Source of the DNA: DAOSWM01 sp035380045
GTDB taxonomy: Bacteria; Bacteroidota; Bacteroidia; Bacteroidales; Tenuifilaceae
DNA length: 64,000 nucleotides
Assembly: GCA_035380045.1 (NCBI GenBank)
Contig: DAOSWM010000007.1
Span: 1 to 64,000, forward strand
Direction: 5' to 3'
The notes beneath the pieces are model-generated. The model had not been told where the DNA came from. It saw only the letters and a list, made by a program, of their open reading frames with translations, and did no database searches. This document shows positions 25,826 through 34,729 of this stretch, piece by piece (within the stretch, counting starts at the first letter, position 1; the number at the start of each line of letters is the position of its first letter). The translations under genes and the position numbers were made by a program.

Positions 25826-25856
25826 TTTGTAAAAAGCGTTAAAATTAGTTACTTTG
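25826..25856 (+). promoter_or_regulatory. Promoter for the first PD40 gene
   Basis: TTTG (25826-25829), 19-base spacer and TTACTTTG (25849-25856), one mismatch to TAnnTTTG. The start codon at 25951 is about 95 bases downstream. Confidence 0.5.
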
Positions 25857-25950
25857 GCATAAAATATTGATGAGGGAAGAAAGTGAGTTGAATGATATTT
25901 CATTCATAAGTGCGCATCACTTTATACAAAATACTGAATAACAGTAATAA

Positions 25951-27339
25951 ATGAGAAAAACGGTTTACTTATTAACAATACTATTCCTTTCTCAATTACA
26001 TGTAACTGCTCAAAAATCATCCTATTTTAAAAGGATTTTTGTTGATGCTGAGTACTATCTTTTATACGAAGAGTACAAAGATGCCTTGCCTCTATACCTT
26101 GAAATTCATAATTCATTCCCAAACAACGCCAACATTAACTACCGCATTGGCCTTTGTTACTTGAATATAATAAATGAGAAGCACAAGTCCATCCCTTTTT
26201 TTGAAGAGGCTATCAAGGATATCACCCCTATATACCGGGAAGGTTATTATACTGAGAACCAAGCCCCTCGTGAATCGTATTTGCACTACGGAAAAGCACT
26301 TCGGGTTATAGGTGAGTTTGGAAAAGCCCAGGAAGCTTTTAATAAGTACCTTAGCCTGCTAAACGAGGAGGATTCCAAAGAGAGAAACGTGGTTAATGCT
26401 GAGATTCAGGCGGTTGAATATGCCATACAAATGAAGGACAATCCCATTCACATTAAATACACATCAGTTGGTGGTAAAGTAAATACGCGATTCCCTGAGC
26501 TTAACCCAACTGTTTCTGCAAACAACAAATTGCTTATTTACACTTCGTCCCTCCAGTTTTATAATGCAATAATGGCAAGCTACTTCGATGGGCATGAGTG
26601 GAGCCACCCTTTAAACATTAACAGCCAACTGTTTGCCGATGGCCCCATATCAACCGTTGGACTGTCGTCCGATGGCCAATCCTTGCTTCTTGCCCGTAAT
26701 GATAACGATGATTACAATATTTACATAAGCCAATTCGACTCTACAAAGAATTCATGGAACATAATTAGCAAGCTGCCAAAGGAGATTAACTCCAGAAGCT
26801 GGGAAAACTATGCTTCCTTCAGCCCATCGGGCGATACAATTATGTTTTCGAGCAACAAACCAGGCGGTAAGGGTGGTTTCGACATTTACTTCTCAACAAA
26901 AGTTGGTGAAAGTTGGTCCGATGCGAAAAACATTAGCGACATAATAAACACTTCTCTAGATGACATTGCCCCCATGCTTTCACAGGATGGGAAAAAACTA
27001 TTCTTTGCATCGAAAGGGCATCCCAATATGGGAGGCTACGATATATTCGTTTCGTACCTTATGAATGGAAAGTGGACAAAACCCATTAACCTTGGATATC
27101 CTTTAAACACACCCGATGACGATGTTTTCTTCTTCCCCGTTGGGAATGGTTCATCGGGATATATTTCCAGGATGCTACCTAATGGATTTGGTGACAATGA
27201 TATATACTTTGTTGAATTCGATTCTCAGCACAACAACATGCATTACATCGATAATTCAACAAGCAACATCCCTATAACCCAGGGACAAAGCAATGTAAGT
27301 AAAAATACATCCACCCAAACTGAAATTATTGGCCAATAA
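25951..27339 (+). CDS. TPR-PD40 repeat envelope protein (short form)
   Basis: 462 residues. A signal peptide (to about TAQK) is followed by an N-terminal TPR region (residues 25-165: DAEYYLLYEEYKDALPLYLEIHN and NINYRIGLCYLNI) and then a PD40/WD40-like beta-propeller (190-420) with repeats such as ASFSPSGDTIMFSSN and GYDIFVSYLMNGKWTKP. It ends in a short Ser/Thr/Gln-rich tail. It resembles the N-terminal two-thirds of PorE-type proteins but lacks the OmpA domain. It is the first of two adjacent plus-strand PD40 genes; a third, with OmpA, is at 45067-47602. Confidence 0.82.
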   Translation: MRKTVYLLTILFLSQLHVTAQKSSYFKRIFVDAEYYLLYEEYKDALPLYLEIHNSFPNNANINYRIGLCYLNIINEKHKSIPFFEEAIKDITPIYREGYYTENQAPRESYLHYGKALRVIGEFGKAQEAFNKYLSLLNEEDSKERNVVNAEIQAVEYAIQMKDNPIHIKYTSVGGKVNTRFPELNPTVSANNKLLIYTSSLQFYNAIMASYFDGHEWSHPLNINSQLFADGPISTVGLSSDGQSLLLARNDNDDYNIYISQFDSTKNSWNIISKLPKEINSRSWENYASFSPSGDTIMFSSNKPGGKGGFDIYFSTKVGESWSDAKNISDIINTSLDDIAPMLSQDGKKLFFASKGHPNMGGYDIFVSYLMNGKWTKPINLGYPLNTPDDDVFFFPVGNGSSGYISRMLPNGFGDNDIYFVEFDSQHNNMHYIDNSTSNIPITQGQSNVSKNTSTQTEIIGQ

Positions 27340-27430
27340 GAATCATATTTGAACATCAAATTCAACTAAACAATGTGTGCAATTGGAATGTTTTTCAGGT
27401 AGGTATAACTGTAAACAATCGATTTTATAA

Positions 27431-29851
27431 ATGATGAGAGGATTTTTTCTTAGTTTCATATTTATCGCCCTTCATCTCATTGCTGTTGGACAAACCAAGC
27501 AGGAAATTGAAGAGCTATATAAAGATGCCAACTCATACTTCTACTTTGAAGACTATGAAGAAGCTGTTGCTCTATACCAGAAGGTACTTCCCCACTATGA
27601 AAACAACTACAATTTAAACTACAAAATTGGCATTTGCTACCTGAATATACAAGGGCACAAACATCAAGCAATTCCTTTCCTAGAGTTTGCCACGAAGGGC
27701 ATTAGTAAAAGGTTTAACGAATTCTCAACGAAAGAGACCCAAGCACCTGTTGATGTTTTTTTCTACCTAGCAAACGCCTACTTTATCAACAATCAACTAG
27801 GAAAAGCTCAGGAAACATACGAAGAATTTAAATCACATATTAAAAGAGAATCGCAGTACAACATGGAGTACCTGAACCACCAGCTGAACACGCTGAAAAA
27901 CTCAAGAGTACTCCAGTCATACCCAGTAAATTTCATCCGTAGCAACTTCGGGAAGAATGTTAACGACAGGTTCTCAAACTTTAACCCCGTAATATCAGGC
28001 GATGGGAAAACAATGGCTTTCACTTCAAAACGTAAGTTCTACCAAGCAATTCACATTTTGCGAAAGGATGAGAGTGACAGCTGGGGCATTCCTATGAACA
28101 TTACCCTCGACCTGATGGTGGACGGCAACTGCTCAACCCTATCCCTCTCGTACGATGGAACCGAATTATTCCTTTTTAAGGACGATAACCACGATGGCAA
28201 TATTTACGTTAGCTCCTTCAATGGAACATCATGGTCACCAATGAAAAAGTTAAACGAAAACATTAATACTAACTACTACGAAACCCACGCATGCATCTCG
28301 GCCGATGGCCGAAGTCTTTTTTTTACCAGCAACCGCAACGGCGGGTTTGGCGACTTAGATATCTACCTGTCAAATCGGGAGCCCGGAGCAGATTGGGGAC
28401 CAGCCCAAAACCTTGGCCCAGCAATTAATACCAGCTTCAACGAGAATACACCATTCATCACCACTGACGGAACTACTCTTTTTTTCAGCTCAGAAGGACA
28501 CAACACGTTAGGTGGATACGATATCTTTTTCTCCCAAAAAAAGGAGGACAACAGCTGGTCCAAACCAATTAATTTAGGATACCCTATTAACACAACCGAC
28601 GACAACCTCTTCTACTTTCCTGTGAACGACGGATCAATTGGACTTACAGCGCTCTTTGATGATGACGGATACGGCGATATGGATATCTACGAGATTGAGA
28701 TTTTCCTTCCTCGCTACCAAAAAGCTATCGTATCAGCAACCGACTTATACACCAGAAGCACTGAACTTCCAAAGAAAACACTTGTTATCGACACCATTAA
28801 TTCACCTGGGTTTGCATTGGTTGACCCCTCGAAACCAACCCATATGCAATACATTAGCACCGATAAAAAATTCAAGATATTTTTCGAGGGTAAAGGCTTC
28901 AACATGCGTGACCAAGCCAAAATGACACAAAAAATTATCCCAACTACACCTTCAGCTACCGCTGAAAAAATTGAAGTAACAAAGCAACCCCTTGCCGAGA
29001 TAACCGTTGAGAACCCGAAGGATTCCCTGCTACATCAAGTGCTTAAAAATCTTCCTCCCGTAAAAAATATGGAAACTATTGCAGAACAAGAACTTAATTC
29101 TGCCATTAAACCACAGGAACAAAAAACTGATAGTACCAAATTTGAAGTTAAAACCTACACCGAAACAGAACTAGAAGCGAAGGCAAGAGAAGTTGAAATT
29201 ATTTCGAACCTGCTTATTGCAATTGCCGATGAGAGTGTTAAACCCCTTATTGAGGATGCAATTTTTCGTTCATGGCAAGTCCCTCCTAGCTTGCTAATGC
29301 TTCAGACAACACGTTTAGCTATCGCCGCCGATTCGCTTGGACTATCGGAACAGTTTCTTGAGATTTTCACCAAGCTACTCGATATTATAACTCAAAATAA
29401 TGAGAACCCATCAATTCATTCAAGGCAAATCGCGTCAAAGGAACAAAACGAAAGGTTCTTCTACACGCTACAACAAATAAAAAAGGGAGCTACGGCTGGG
29501 CTCTCACAACTCATTGATAACGCAATTATTTCAGACCCAAGCATCAATAACTTCGAATCGTTATGGAAATACCTTTCACAGAATTCGAACGGCGAAATTG
29601 AACAATACATTCCCGAACTACTATCTCTGTTGGCAAAGCATAGCGTAGAGGAGTACTTCAAATTATCCGAACTACAGAAGGAGCTGGTATACAAACAAGC
29701 AACATCACAGAAATTGAACAACAAATCTTGGCTTATTATAGCTGTTTCTATCCTAACCTTCTCATTTATTAGCATTATTCTATTAATAAGAAGGAAAAAA
29801 AGGAAAGGGAGGAAGGTAAACGAACCTAGAAAAGCCGATGCTGGAAAATAA
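27431..29851 (+). CDS. TPR-PD40 protein with long C-terminal region and a membrane anchor
   Basis: 806 residues: signal peptide, TPR (residues 20-160), PD40 propeller (180-420, with ACISADGRSLFFTSNRNG and GYDIFFSQKKEDNSWSKP), then about 350 residues with no family I recognise, including helical segments and a single C-terminal membrane helix (SWLIIAVSILTFSFISIILLI) followed by a Lys/Arg-rich tail. No OmpA domain. The C-terminal helix with basic flank suggests an inner membrane anchor with a short cytoplasmic tail, unlike the OmpA-bearing paralogue. It lies 91 bases downstream of the 25951 gene. Confidence 0.8.
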   Translation: MMRGFFLSFIFIALHLIAVGQTKQEIEELYKDANSYFYFEDYEEAVALYQKVLPHYENNYNLNYKIGICYLNIQGHKHQAIPFLEFATKGISKRFNEFSTKETQAPVDVFFYLANAYFINNQLGKAQETYEEFKSHIKRESQYNMEYLNHQLNTLKNSRVLQSYPVNFIRSNFGKNVNDRFSNFNPVISGDGKTMAFTSKRKFYQAIHILRKDESDSWGIPMNITLDLMVDGNCSTLSLSYDGTELFLFKDDNHDGNIYVSSFNGTSWSPMKKLNENINTNYYETHACISADGRSLFFTSNRNGGFGDLDIYLSNREPGADWGPAQNLGPAINTSFNENTPFITTDGTTLFFSSEGHNTLGGYDIFFSQKKEDNSWSKPINLGYPINTTDDNLFYFPVNDGSIGLTALFDDDGYGDMDIYEIEIFLPRYQKAIVSATDLYTRSTELPKKTLVIDTINSPGFALVDPSKPTHMQYISTDKKFKIFFEGKGFNMRDQAKMTQKIIPTTPSATAEKIEVTKQPLAEITVENPKDSLLHQVLKNLPPVKNMETIAEQELNSAIKPQEQKTDSTKFEVKTYTETELEAKAREVEIISNLLIAIADESVKPLIEDAIFRSWQVPPSLLMLQTTRLAIAADSLGLSEQFLEIFTKLLDIITQNNENPSIHSRQIASKEQNERFFYTLQQIKKGATAGLSQLIDNAIISDPSINNFESLWKYLSQNSNGEIEQYIPELLSLLAKHSVEEYFKLSELQKELVYKQATSQKLNNKSWLIIAVSILTFSFISIILLIRRKKRKGRKVNEPRKADAGK

Positions 29852-29902
29852 TATTTTCAACAAAGCAACTATAACATAATTTTACATTAAAAAAATAAAA
29901 CC

Positions 29903-30337
29903 ATGAGCGTTAATAAAGTGATTCTGATTGGCAACGTAGGGAAAGACCCTGAGGTGAAGCATCTTGAAAATGGTGTAACCGTTGCCCGATTTCCCCTTGC
30001 AACCAACGAAACCTACACCGATAAGAGCGGACAACGAGTAACACAAACCGAGTGGCACAACATTGTTGTATGGAGAAATCAGGCAGAAATAGCTGAAAAA
30101 TATGTGAAAGCAGGAAAACTCCTTTACATTGAGGGTAAACTTCGTACATCGGTTTACGAGGATAAAGAAACCGGGGCGAAAAGATATTTCACCGATGTTC
30201 AGTGTAGTACCTTTCGGTTCCTGGGGCCAGCCAACACTTCCGATGCACCTCAGCAAGAAAGTGTTTCTTCTGCCGGCACTCCGCAAAACAACCCAGAACC
30301 CCCAATGCCTGAACCAGAGGACGATTTACCATTCTAA
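29903..30337 (+). CDS. ssb: Single-stranded DNA-binding protein
   Basis: 144 residues. OB-fold residues 1-105: VNKVILIGNVGKDPEVKHLENG, TEWHNIVVW and EGKLRTSVYEDKETG, then a flexible tail ending in the acidic EDDLPF tip that recruits repair and replication proteins. In Flavobacterium and relatives, ssb lies between mutY and gldE-gldD; here it heads gldE-gldD but mutY is elsewhere (47821). Confidence 0.97.
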   Translation: MSVNKVILIGNVGKDPEVKHLENGVTVARFPLATNETYTDKSGQRVTQTEWHNIVVWRNQAEIAEKYVKAGKLLYIEGKLRTSVYEDKETGAKRYFTDVQCSTFRFLGPANTSDAPQQESVSSAGTPQNNPEPPMPEPEDDLPF

Positions 30338-30361
30338 AAATTCATGTAACTATTTCGTATT

Positions 30362-31684
30362 TTGGCCAGCATCCTACACACAAGCGTTACATTGTTATCG
30401 TTTCTCTCCGGAAACCTTACATTTGGCATAGTTGCAGGTTTTATTGTATTACTAGTGCTTCTTTTACTTTCGAGCTTAGTTTCCGGTTCGGAATCATCTT
30501 TCTTTTCGCTAAGCCCAACTCAGGTTAATAAGCTAGAAGAAGAACCTGGAAGAACCAACAACACCATAGTTGATTTACTGAAACGGCCAGAACACCTGCT
30601 AGCCTCCATTCTTATTGCCAACAACCTCATTAACGTAGGCATAATCATTCTTTCAGCATACCTAACTAACTCTCTTTTCGATTTTTCAGGCTCCGAGATA
30701 TTAGGTTTCATTATTCAGGTAGTTGTAATCACATTTATCCTTCTACTTTTTGGAGAAATTCTTCCTAAAATTCTAGCAACAAATAAACCTCTTCCGTTTT
30801 CGCGGTTAATGGCACTCCCTCTTCTAGTTTTAACAAAAGTTCTAAGGCCTCTCAACTACCTTCTAGTTCGTTCAACCGCCCAAGTTAGCCGACATTTTAA
30901 CCCCAAAAGGAATATTTCTATCGATGACCTCAGCGAAGCGCTCGACATTACTTCGGGACAACACCCCGAAGAAAGAAAGATTTTGAAGGGGATTGTAACT
31001 TTTGGCCACATTGAGGTTAGGGAAATAATGAAGCCACGCCTTGATGTTGTGGCCGTTGAACTAACAACGGGATTCAATAAACTTAAAGCTATTGTTGTTG
31101 AATCGGGTTATAGCCGCATCCCTGTTTACAACCAATCATTCGATGAGATAGAAGGACTTCTATACGTGAAGGATTTACTGCCATACATCCATGAGCCTGA
31201 AGACTTTAACTGGCAAAAACTAATCCGTCAGCCCTACTTTGTTCCCGAAAGTAAGAAAATAAACAAGCTACTAACAGAGTTTCAATCCAATAGAATTCAC
31301 ATGGCCATTGTGGTTGATGAATACGGAGGAACTTGCGGTATTGTTTCTCTCGAAGACATCCTCGAAGAGATTGTTGGTGAGATTTCTGATGAATCAGATG
31401 AAGAGATATCGCTATACACTAAAATTGATGATTACAACTACCTTTTCGAGGGGAAAATACTACTCAACGATCTGTGCAAAGTTCTTAACCTAAACGATTC
31501 TATCTTCGATAGCGTACGGGGCGAAGCAGAAACCCTAGCCGGGCTTATTCTTGAAATCACTGGCCAGCTTCCTGAGAGAAACACTATTGTTAACCACAAG
31601 CAGTTTAAATTCACCATTGATTCAGTTGATAACAAGCGTATTAAACGCATTAAGTTAACCATAAAAAAAGTAAACGAGCAATGA
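30362..31684 (+). CDS. gldE: Gliding motility-associated protein GldE (CBS-pair membrane protein)
   Basis: 440 residues with a TTG start at 30362 (no in-frame ATG fits). Three to four N-terminal membrane helices form the DUF21/CNNM domain with SGSESSFFSLSPTQV and FGEILPKILATNKP; then a CBS pair (about residues 215-330, with REIMKPRLDVVAVE and MAIVVDEYGGTCGIVSLEDILEEIVGEI) and a CorC/HlyC-type C-terminal domain. GldE is a paralogue of hemolysin-type transporters that supports GldD in gliding. It overlaps gldD by 4 bases (ATGA). Confidence 0.92.
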   Translation: MASILHTSVTLLSFLSGNLTFGIVAGFIVLLVLLLLSSLVSGSESSFFSLSPTQVNKLEEEPGRTNNTIVDLLKRPEHLLASILIANNLINVGIIILSAYLTNSLFDFSGSEILGFIIQVVVITFILLLFGEILPKILATNKPLPFSRLMALPLLVLTKVLRPLNYLLVRSTAQVSRHFNPKRNISIDDLSEALDITSGQHPEERKILKGIVTFGHIEVREIMKPRLDVVAVELTTGFNKLKAIVVESGYSRIPVYNQSFDEIEGLLYVKDLLPYIHEPEDFNWQKLIRQPYFVPESKKINKLLTEFQSNRIHMAIVVDEYGGTCGIVSLEDILEEIVGEISDESDEEISLYTKIDDYNYLFEGKILLNDLCKVLNLNDSIFDSVRGEAETLAGLILEITGQLPERNTIVNHKQFKFTIDSVDNKRIKRIKLTIKKVNEQ

Positions 31685-32283
31685 TTCGAAAACGAAATTT
31701 CTTTTGGTTAACGCTAATAATTCTACCTATTATTCTGCTGGTTTACAGCTGTAACGAAAGTTCAACACCTAAGCCCAGAGGCTACTTCCGCATTGATTTC
31801 CCTGAAAAAGAATACCAGCTACTCGATAGCATCTATCCATACACATTCATGTACCCTAAATACGCTGAAGTTGTTGAGGATAATAGTTGGAATGCAGAAA
31901 AAAACTGGATCAATATTGATTACCCCCAATACAAAGCTCGCATTCACATTAGCTACAAGGTGGCACAAGGCAAACTCGACTCGCTTCTGGAAGATTCACG
32001 CAAGTTGACCTACAAACATGCTCTGAAAGCAGATGCCATAAATGAAAAAGTTTTTTCTAACCCGCAAAACCATGTGTATGGTATTGTGTATAATATTAAA
32101 GGGAATGCTGCAAGCTCGTGGCAATTTATGGTTACCGATTCTAATAAACATTTTTTACGTGGAGCACTATACTTTTCATTAACCCCGAATAAGGATTCCC
32201 TATCTCCTGCAATAGATTTTATAGGAGAAGACATTATACACCTTATTGAAACGCTTAACTGGAAGGATACCAACAGCAAATGA
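31681..32283 (+). CDS. gldD: Gliding motility lipoprotein GldD
   Basis: 200 residues with a lipoprotein signal (lipobox around VYSC). The family signature PKPRGYFRIDFPEKEYQ and YPYTFMYPKYAEV follows, then LINIDYP-type strands. GldD is essential for gliding and type IX secretion in Flavobacterium. It overlaps gldE by 4 bases, and the phosphopantetheinyl transferase gene begins 1 base after its stop. Confidence 0.93.
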   Translation: MIRKRNFFWLTLIILPIILLVYSCNESSTPKPRGYFRIDFPEKEYQLLDSIYPYTFMYPKYAEVVEDNSWNAEKNWINIDYPQYKARIHISYKVAQGKLDSLLEDSRKLTYKHALKADAINEKVFSNPQNHVYGIVYNIKGNAASSWQFMVTDSNKHFLRGALYFSLTPNKDSLSPAIDFIGEDIIHLIETLNWKDTNSK

Positions 32284-32284
32284 A

Positions 32285-32929
32285 ATGGGAATAGTTGACA
32301 TAACAAAAGGGAACGATTATTCCATTGGAATTTGGAAGCTTGAAGAAGATGAGGATGAAAGCAAGCTTAAAGAGATTGTTGGGGGAAACCTATTCCCCGG
32401 ACTCGATAAAATCAGCAACCCAAAAAGAAGACTCGAGTGGCTTGCCGCCAGGTGTTTAATTAGAGAGTTCGGCCATATCGGCTTGGTTCTATACCATCCA
32501 ACTCGTCGCCCATTCCTGGCACACTCCCGTTCACACCTCTCAATTAGTCATTCCTACCCCTACGTTGCGGTTATTATCAGCCATAGTTCCTACGTTGGAA
32601 TTGATATCGAATCATTCGAAAGAACCTTTACCCAGGTTGCAGACAAGTACCTATCGAACAATGAGAAAAAATGGCTCGACCAAACCAACAACAAGAAACT
32701 TGCGTTAATATGGAGCGCCAAGGAAGCCCTCTATAAACTTCCCGGGATGGAAGGGCTGGGCGGTGCTGACATGGATATTAAACCTTTCGAACACATCAAC
32801 GATAAAGGAAAGCTTAAAGCATCAATTAGGCTTGGAGGTACTATTCAAAATTTCAACCTCGATTTTTACTATCTTAATCATTACAACGTGGTATGGGTTG
32901 GTTGCGATCCAAAAACTTTAATGTGGTAA
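32285..32929 (+). CDS. 4'-phosphopantetheinyl transferase superfamily protein
   Basis: 214 residues from the ATG at 32285, one base after the gldD stop; a longer reading from 32246 overlaps gldD and adds no family sequence. The Mg-binding motif VGIDIE and the downstream WSAKEALYKL are diagnostic. It transfers the 4'-phosphopantetheine arm of CoA to a carrier protein. It could serve fatty acid ACP or a secondary metabolite carrier. It is placed between gldD and the GGGPS gene, which is 1 base downstream. Confidence 0.88.
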   Translation: MGIVDITKGNDYSIGIWKLEEDEDESKLKEIVGGNLFPGLDKISNPKRRLEWLAARCLIREFGHIGLVLYHPTRRPFLAHSRSHLSISHSYPYVAVIISHSSYVGIDIESFERTFTQVADKYLSNNEKKWLDQTNNKKLALIWSAKEALYKLPGMEGLGGADMDIKPFEHINDKGKLKASIRLGGTIQNFNLDFYYLNHYNVVWVGCDPKTLMW

Positions 32930-32930
32930 C

Positions 32931-33647
32931 ATGTTTTACAACAAAATTATTGAGTCGAGCCAAGGGCTCTTTACAGTACTTATCGACCCCGATAAATACG
33001 ACGAGCCTGCTATTAGAAAAATCTCTGCACTAGCCTCAACTTGCAACGTTGACTTCTTCCTGCTGGGAGGCAGCTTTGTAAAATCGAATATGGAGGCCAC
33101 GTTAGATTATATTAGACGATACTCAAACATTCCTGTTATTCTTTTCCCGGGAAGCCCTCTTCAATTCACCTCGAAAGCAAACGCAATTTTACTTCTTTCA
33201 CTAATATCTGGTCGAAATGCCGATTTTTTAATTGGCAACCACGTATTAATTGCCAATGCTTTAAAGGAAAGCAAAATGGAGATTATTCCTACCGGGTACA
33301 TTCTTATAAGCAACGGGCATCCCACATCGGTTCAGTACATGAGCAACACAATGCCTATCCCGTTGAATAAACCAGAAATTGCCGTTTCAACGGCATTAGC
33401 TGGGGAGCAACTTGGGCTAAAAGCAATTTATCTTGAAGCCGGAAGCGGGGCGAACGCTCCAATTCCTCCAAGAACAATTGAGCAGGTGTACAATAATGTT
33501 AGCATCCCAATTATTGTGGGAGGAGGAATAAAAACCCCATCACAAGTTAAATCGGCTCGTGATGCTGGCGCAAAAATGATTGTTGTGGGTAACAGCCTCG
33601 AAGAAGATCCTGAAGCACTATGTAAGTTAATATCTGCATCAAAATAA
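32931..33647 (+). CDS. Geranylgeranylglyceryl/heptaprenylglyceryl phosphate synthase (GGGPS/PcrB family)
   Basis: 238 residues, a TIM-barrel prenyltransferase. VLIDPDKYDEPAI at the N-terminus, VILFPGSPLQFTSKANAIL, then YLEAGSGANAPIP and IIVGGGIKTP (phosphate-binding loops). The family joins an isoprenoid diphosphate to sn-glycerol-1-phosphate, the first step of archaeal ether lipids; the Bacteroidota members are group II enzymes. No other ether lipid gene is seen in the window, so the product remains open. Last gene of the ssb-gldE-gldD-PPTase run; a terminator follows. Confidence 0.92.
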   Translation: MFYNKIIESSQGLFTVLIDPDKYDEPAIRKISALASTCNVDFFLLGGSFVKSNMEATLDYIRRYSNIPVILFPGSPLQFTSKANAILLLSLISGRNADFLIGNHVLIANALKESKMEIIPTGYILISNGHPTSVQYMSNTMPIPLNKPEIAVSTALAGEQLGLKAIYLEAGSGANAPIPPRTIEQVYNNVSIPIIVGGGIKTPSQVKSARDAGAKMIVVGNSLEEDPEALCKLISASK

Positions 33648-33649
33648 AA

Positions 33650-33686
33650 AAAGGTGCTCAAGATAATTTTCAGCGAGCACCTTTTA
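33650..33686. terminator. Bidirectional intrinsic terminator
   Basis: Perfect 11-bp stem AAAAGGTGCTC / GAGCACCTTTT (33650-33660 and 33676-33686) with A- and T-runs, between the convergent GGGPS and korB genes. Confidence 0.85.
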
Positions 33687-33704
33687 TATTTTCAATTGAG
33701 GTTA

Positions 33705-34727
33705 CTACATCTCAAAAGTTTCACCGCTATGCAGCAAATCGTCAACACAAGTTATTTTGCTTTCTTTTTGTATCTCTATTAGCTGATCGCGAACATTGTC
33801 ATCGTATGTTGGGAACTTAACTGCACGAATTACTCCCAACGCCATTGGGAATTCGGGAGCATTCATGTTTGCGAGCATCACGTGAAGTCCAGGATTAGGC
33901 TCGTACGCATTGTGAACCAATATATTGTCAATTGTGTAACCATTCTCTCCCAGTTTCACCACTTTTAGCAGGTTATTCTCCAGAACCAAGCCTTTATCTT
34001 TCTTCTCCCCAAAAAGCATTTTTTCACCATGCTTAAGGTAGATTACTCTTTCTAAACGATTCTCCTTGTCGGTATAGTATGCGTGGGTTCTATCGTTAAA
34101 AATCACACAATTCTGCTCAACAACAACAACAGAAGTTCCATCATGTTTTGCAGCTTCAACCAGAACCTCGGCTGTGTGCTTCACATCAACATCGATGCAG
34201 CGGGCAAAGAATTTGCCTTGTGCTCCAATAATCAGTTCACCTGGTCGAAAGGGTTGTTCAACAGTACCGAATGGTGAAGTTTTAGTAACTGAACCCAACT
34301 TCGAGGTGGGGCTATACTGGCCTTTTGTCAGCCCGTAAATTTCGTTGTTAAACAGGATAATATTAATATCAATGTTGCGTCGAATGGCGTGAATAAAATG
34401 GTTTCCACCAATTGCCAACGCATCGCCATCGCCTGTCATTTGCCAAACGCTTAACCTAGGATTTGCAACCTTTATTCCTGTTGCTATAGCAGAAGCTCTG
34501 CCATGAATGCCGTGAAAACCGAAGGTATCAACGTAGTATGGGAAACGGCTTGAGCAGCCAATTCCCGACACAAACACATACCTCTCTTTGCTGTAATCAA
34601 GTAGCTCCGATACTTCGGGGAGTGCTCTGTAAACCGAGTTTAGGATAGCGTGGTCGCCGCAACCGGGGCACCAACGAACTTCCTGATCGCTTTTGAAATC
34701 CTGTGGAGTATAATTATGTTTTCCCAT
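33705..34727 (-). CDS. 2-oxoacid:ferredoxin oxidoreductase subunit beta
   Basis: 340 residues. RWCPGCGDHAILNSVY at the N-terminus and the TPP-binding motif GDGDALAIGGNHFIHAIRR with N-N-E-I-Y-G-L-T-K-G are present. The beta subunit carries thiamine diphosphate and cleaves a 2-oxoacid to form acyl-CoA, giving electrons to ferredoxin. The substrate is probably 2-oxoglutarate (two-subunit Kor type), by analogy only. It follows the alpha gene by 2 bases on the same strand. Confidence 0.9.
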   Translation of the reverse strand: MGKHNYTPQDFKSDQEVRWCPGCGDHAILNSVYRALPEVSELLDYSKERYVFVSGIGCSSRFPYYVDTFGFHGIHGRASAIATGIKVANPRLSVWQMTGDGDALAIGGNHFIHAIRRNIDINIILFNNEIYGLTKGQYSPTSKLGSVTKTSPFGTVEQPFRPGELIIGAQGKFFARCIDVDVKHTAEVLVEAAKHDGTSVVVVEQNCVIFNDRTHAYYTDKENRLERVIYLKHGEKMLFGEKKDKGLVLENNLLKVVKLGENGYTIDNILVHNAYEPNPGLHVMLANMNAPEFPMALGVIRAVKFPTYDDNVRDQLIEIQKESKITCVDDLLHSGETFEM

Positions 34728-34729
34728 GA

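Larger units (their letters stand above)
25483..25950. other. speA/PD40 divergent intergenic region
   Basis: A 468-base gap with several signals: a minus -7 box (25553-25560), a palindrome (25526-25546), a plus-strand box (TTTT-N19-TAATTTTG, 25548-25578), a hairpin with a T-run (25779-25816) and a plus promoter (25826-25856). A plus-strand transcript of about 230 bases could run from 25585 to the hairpin. No protein is evident. Confidence 0.4.
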
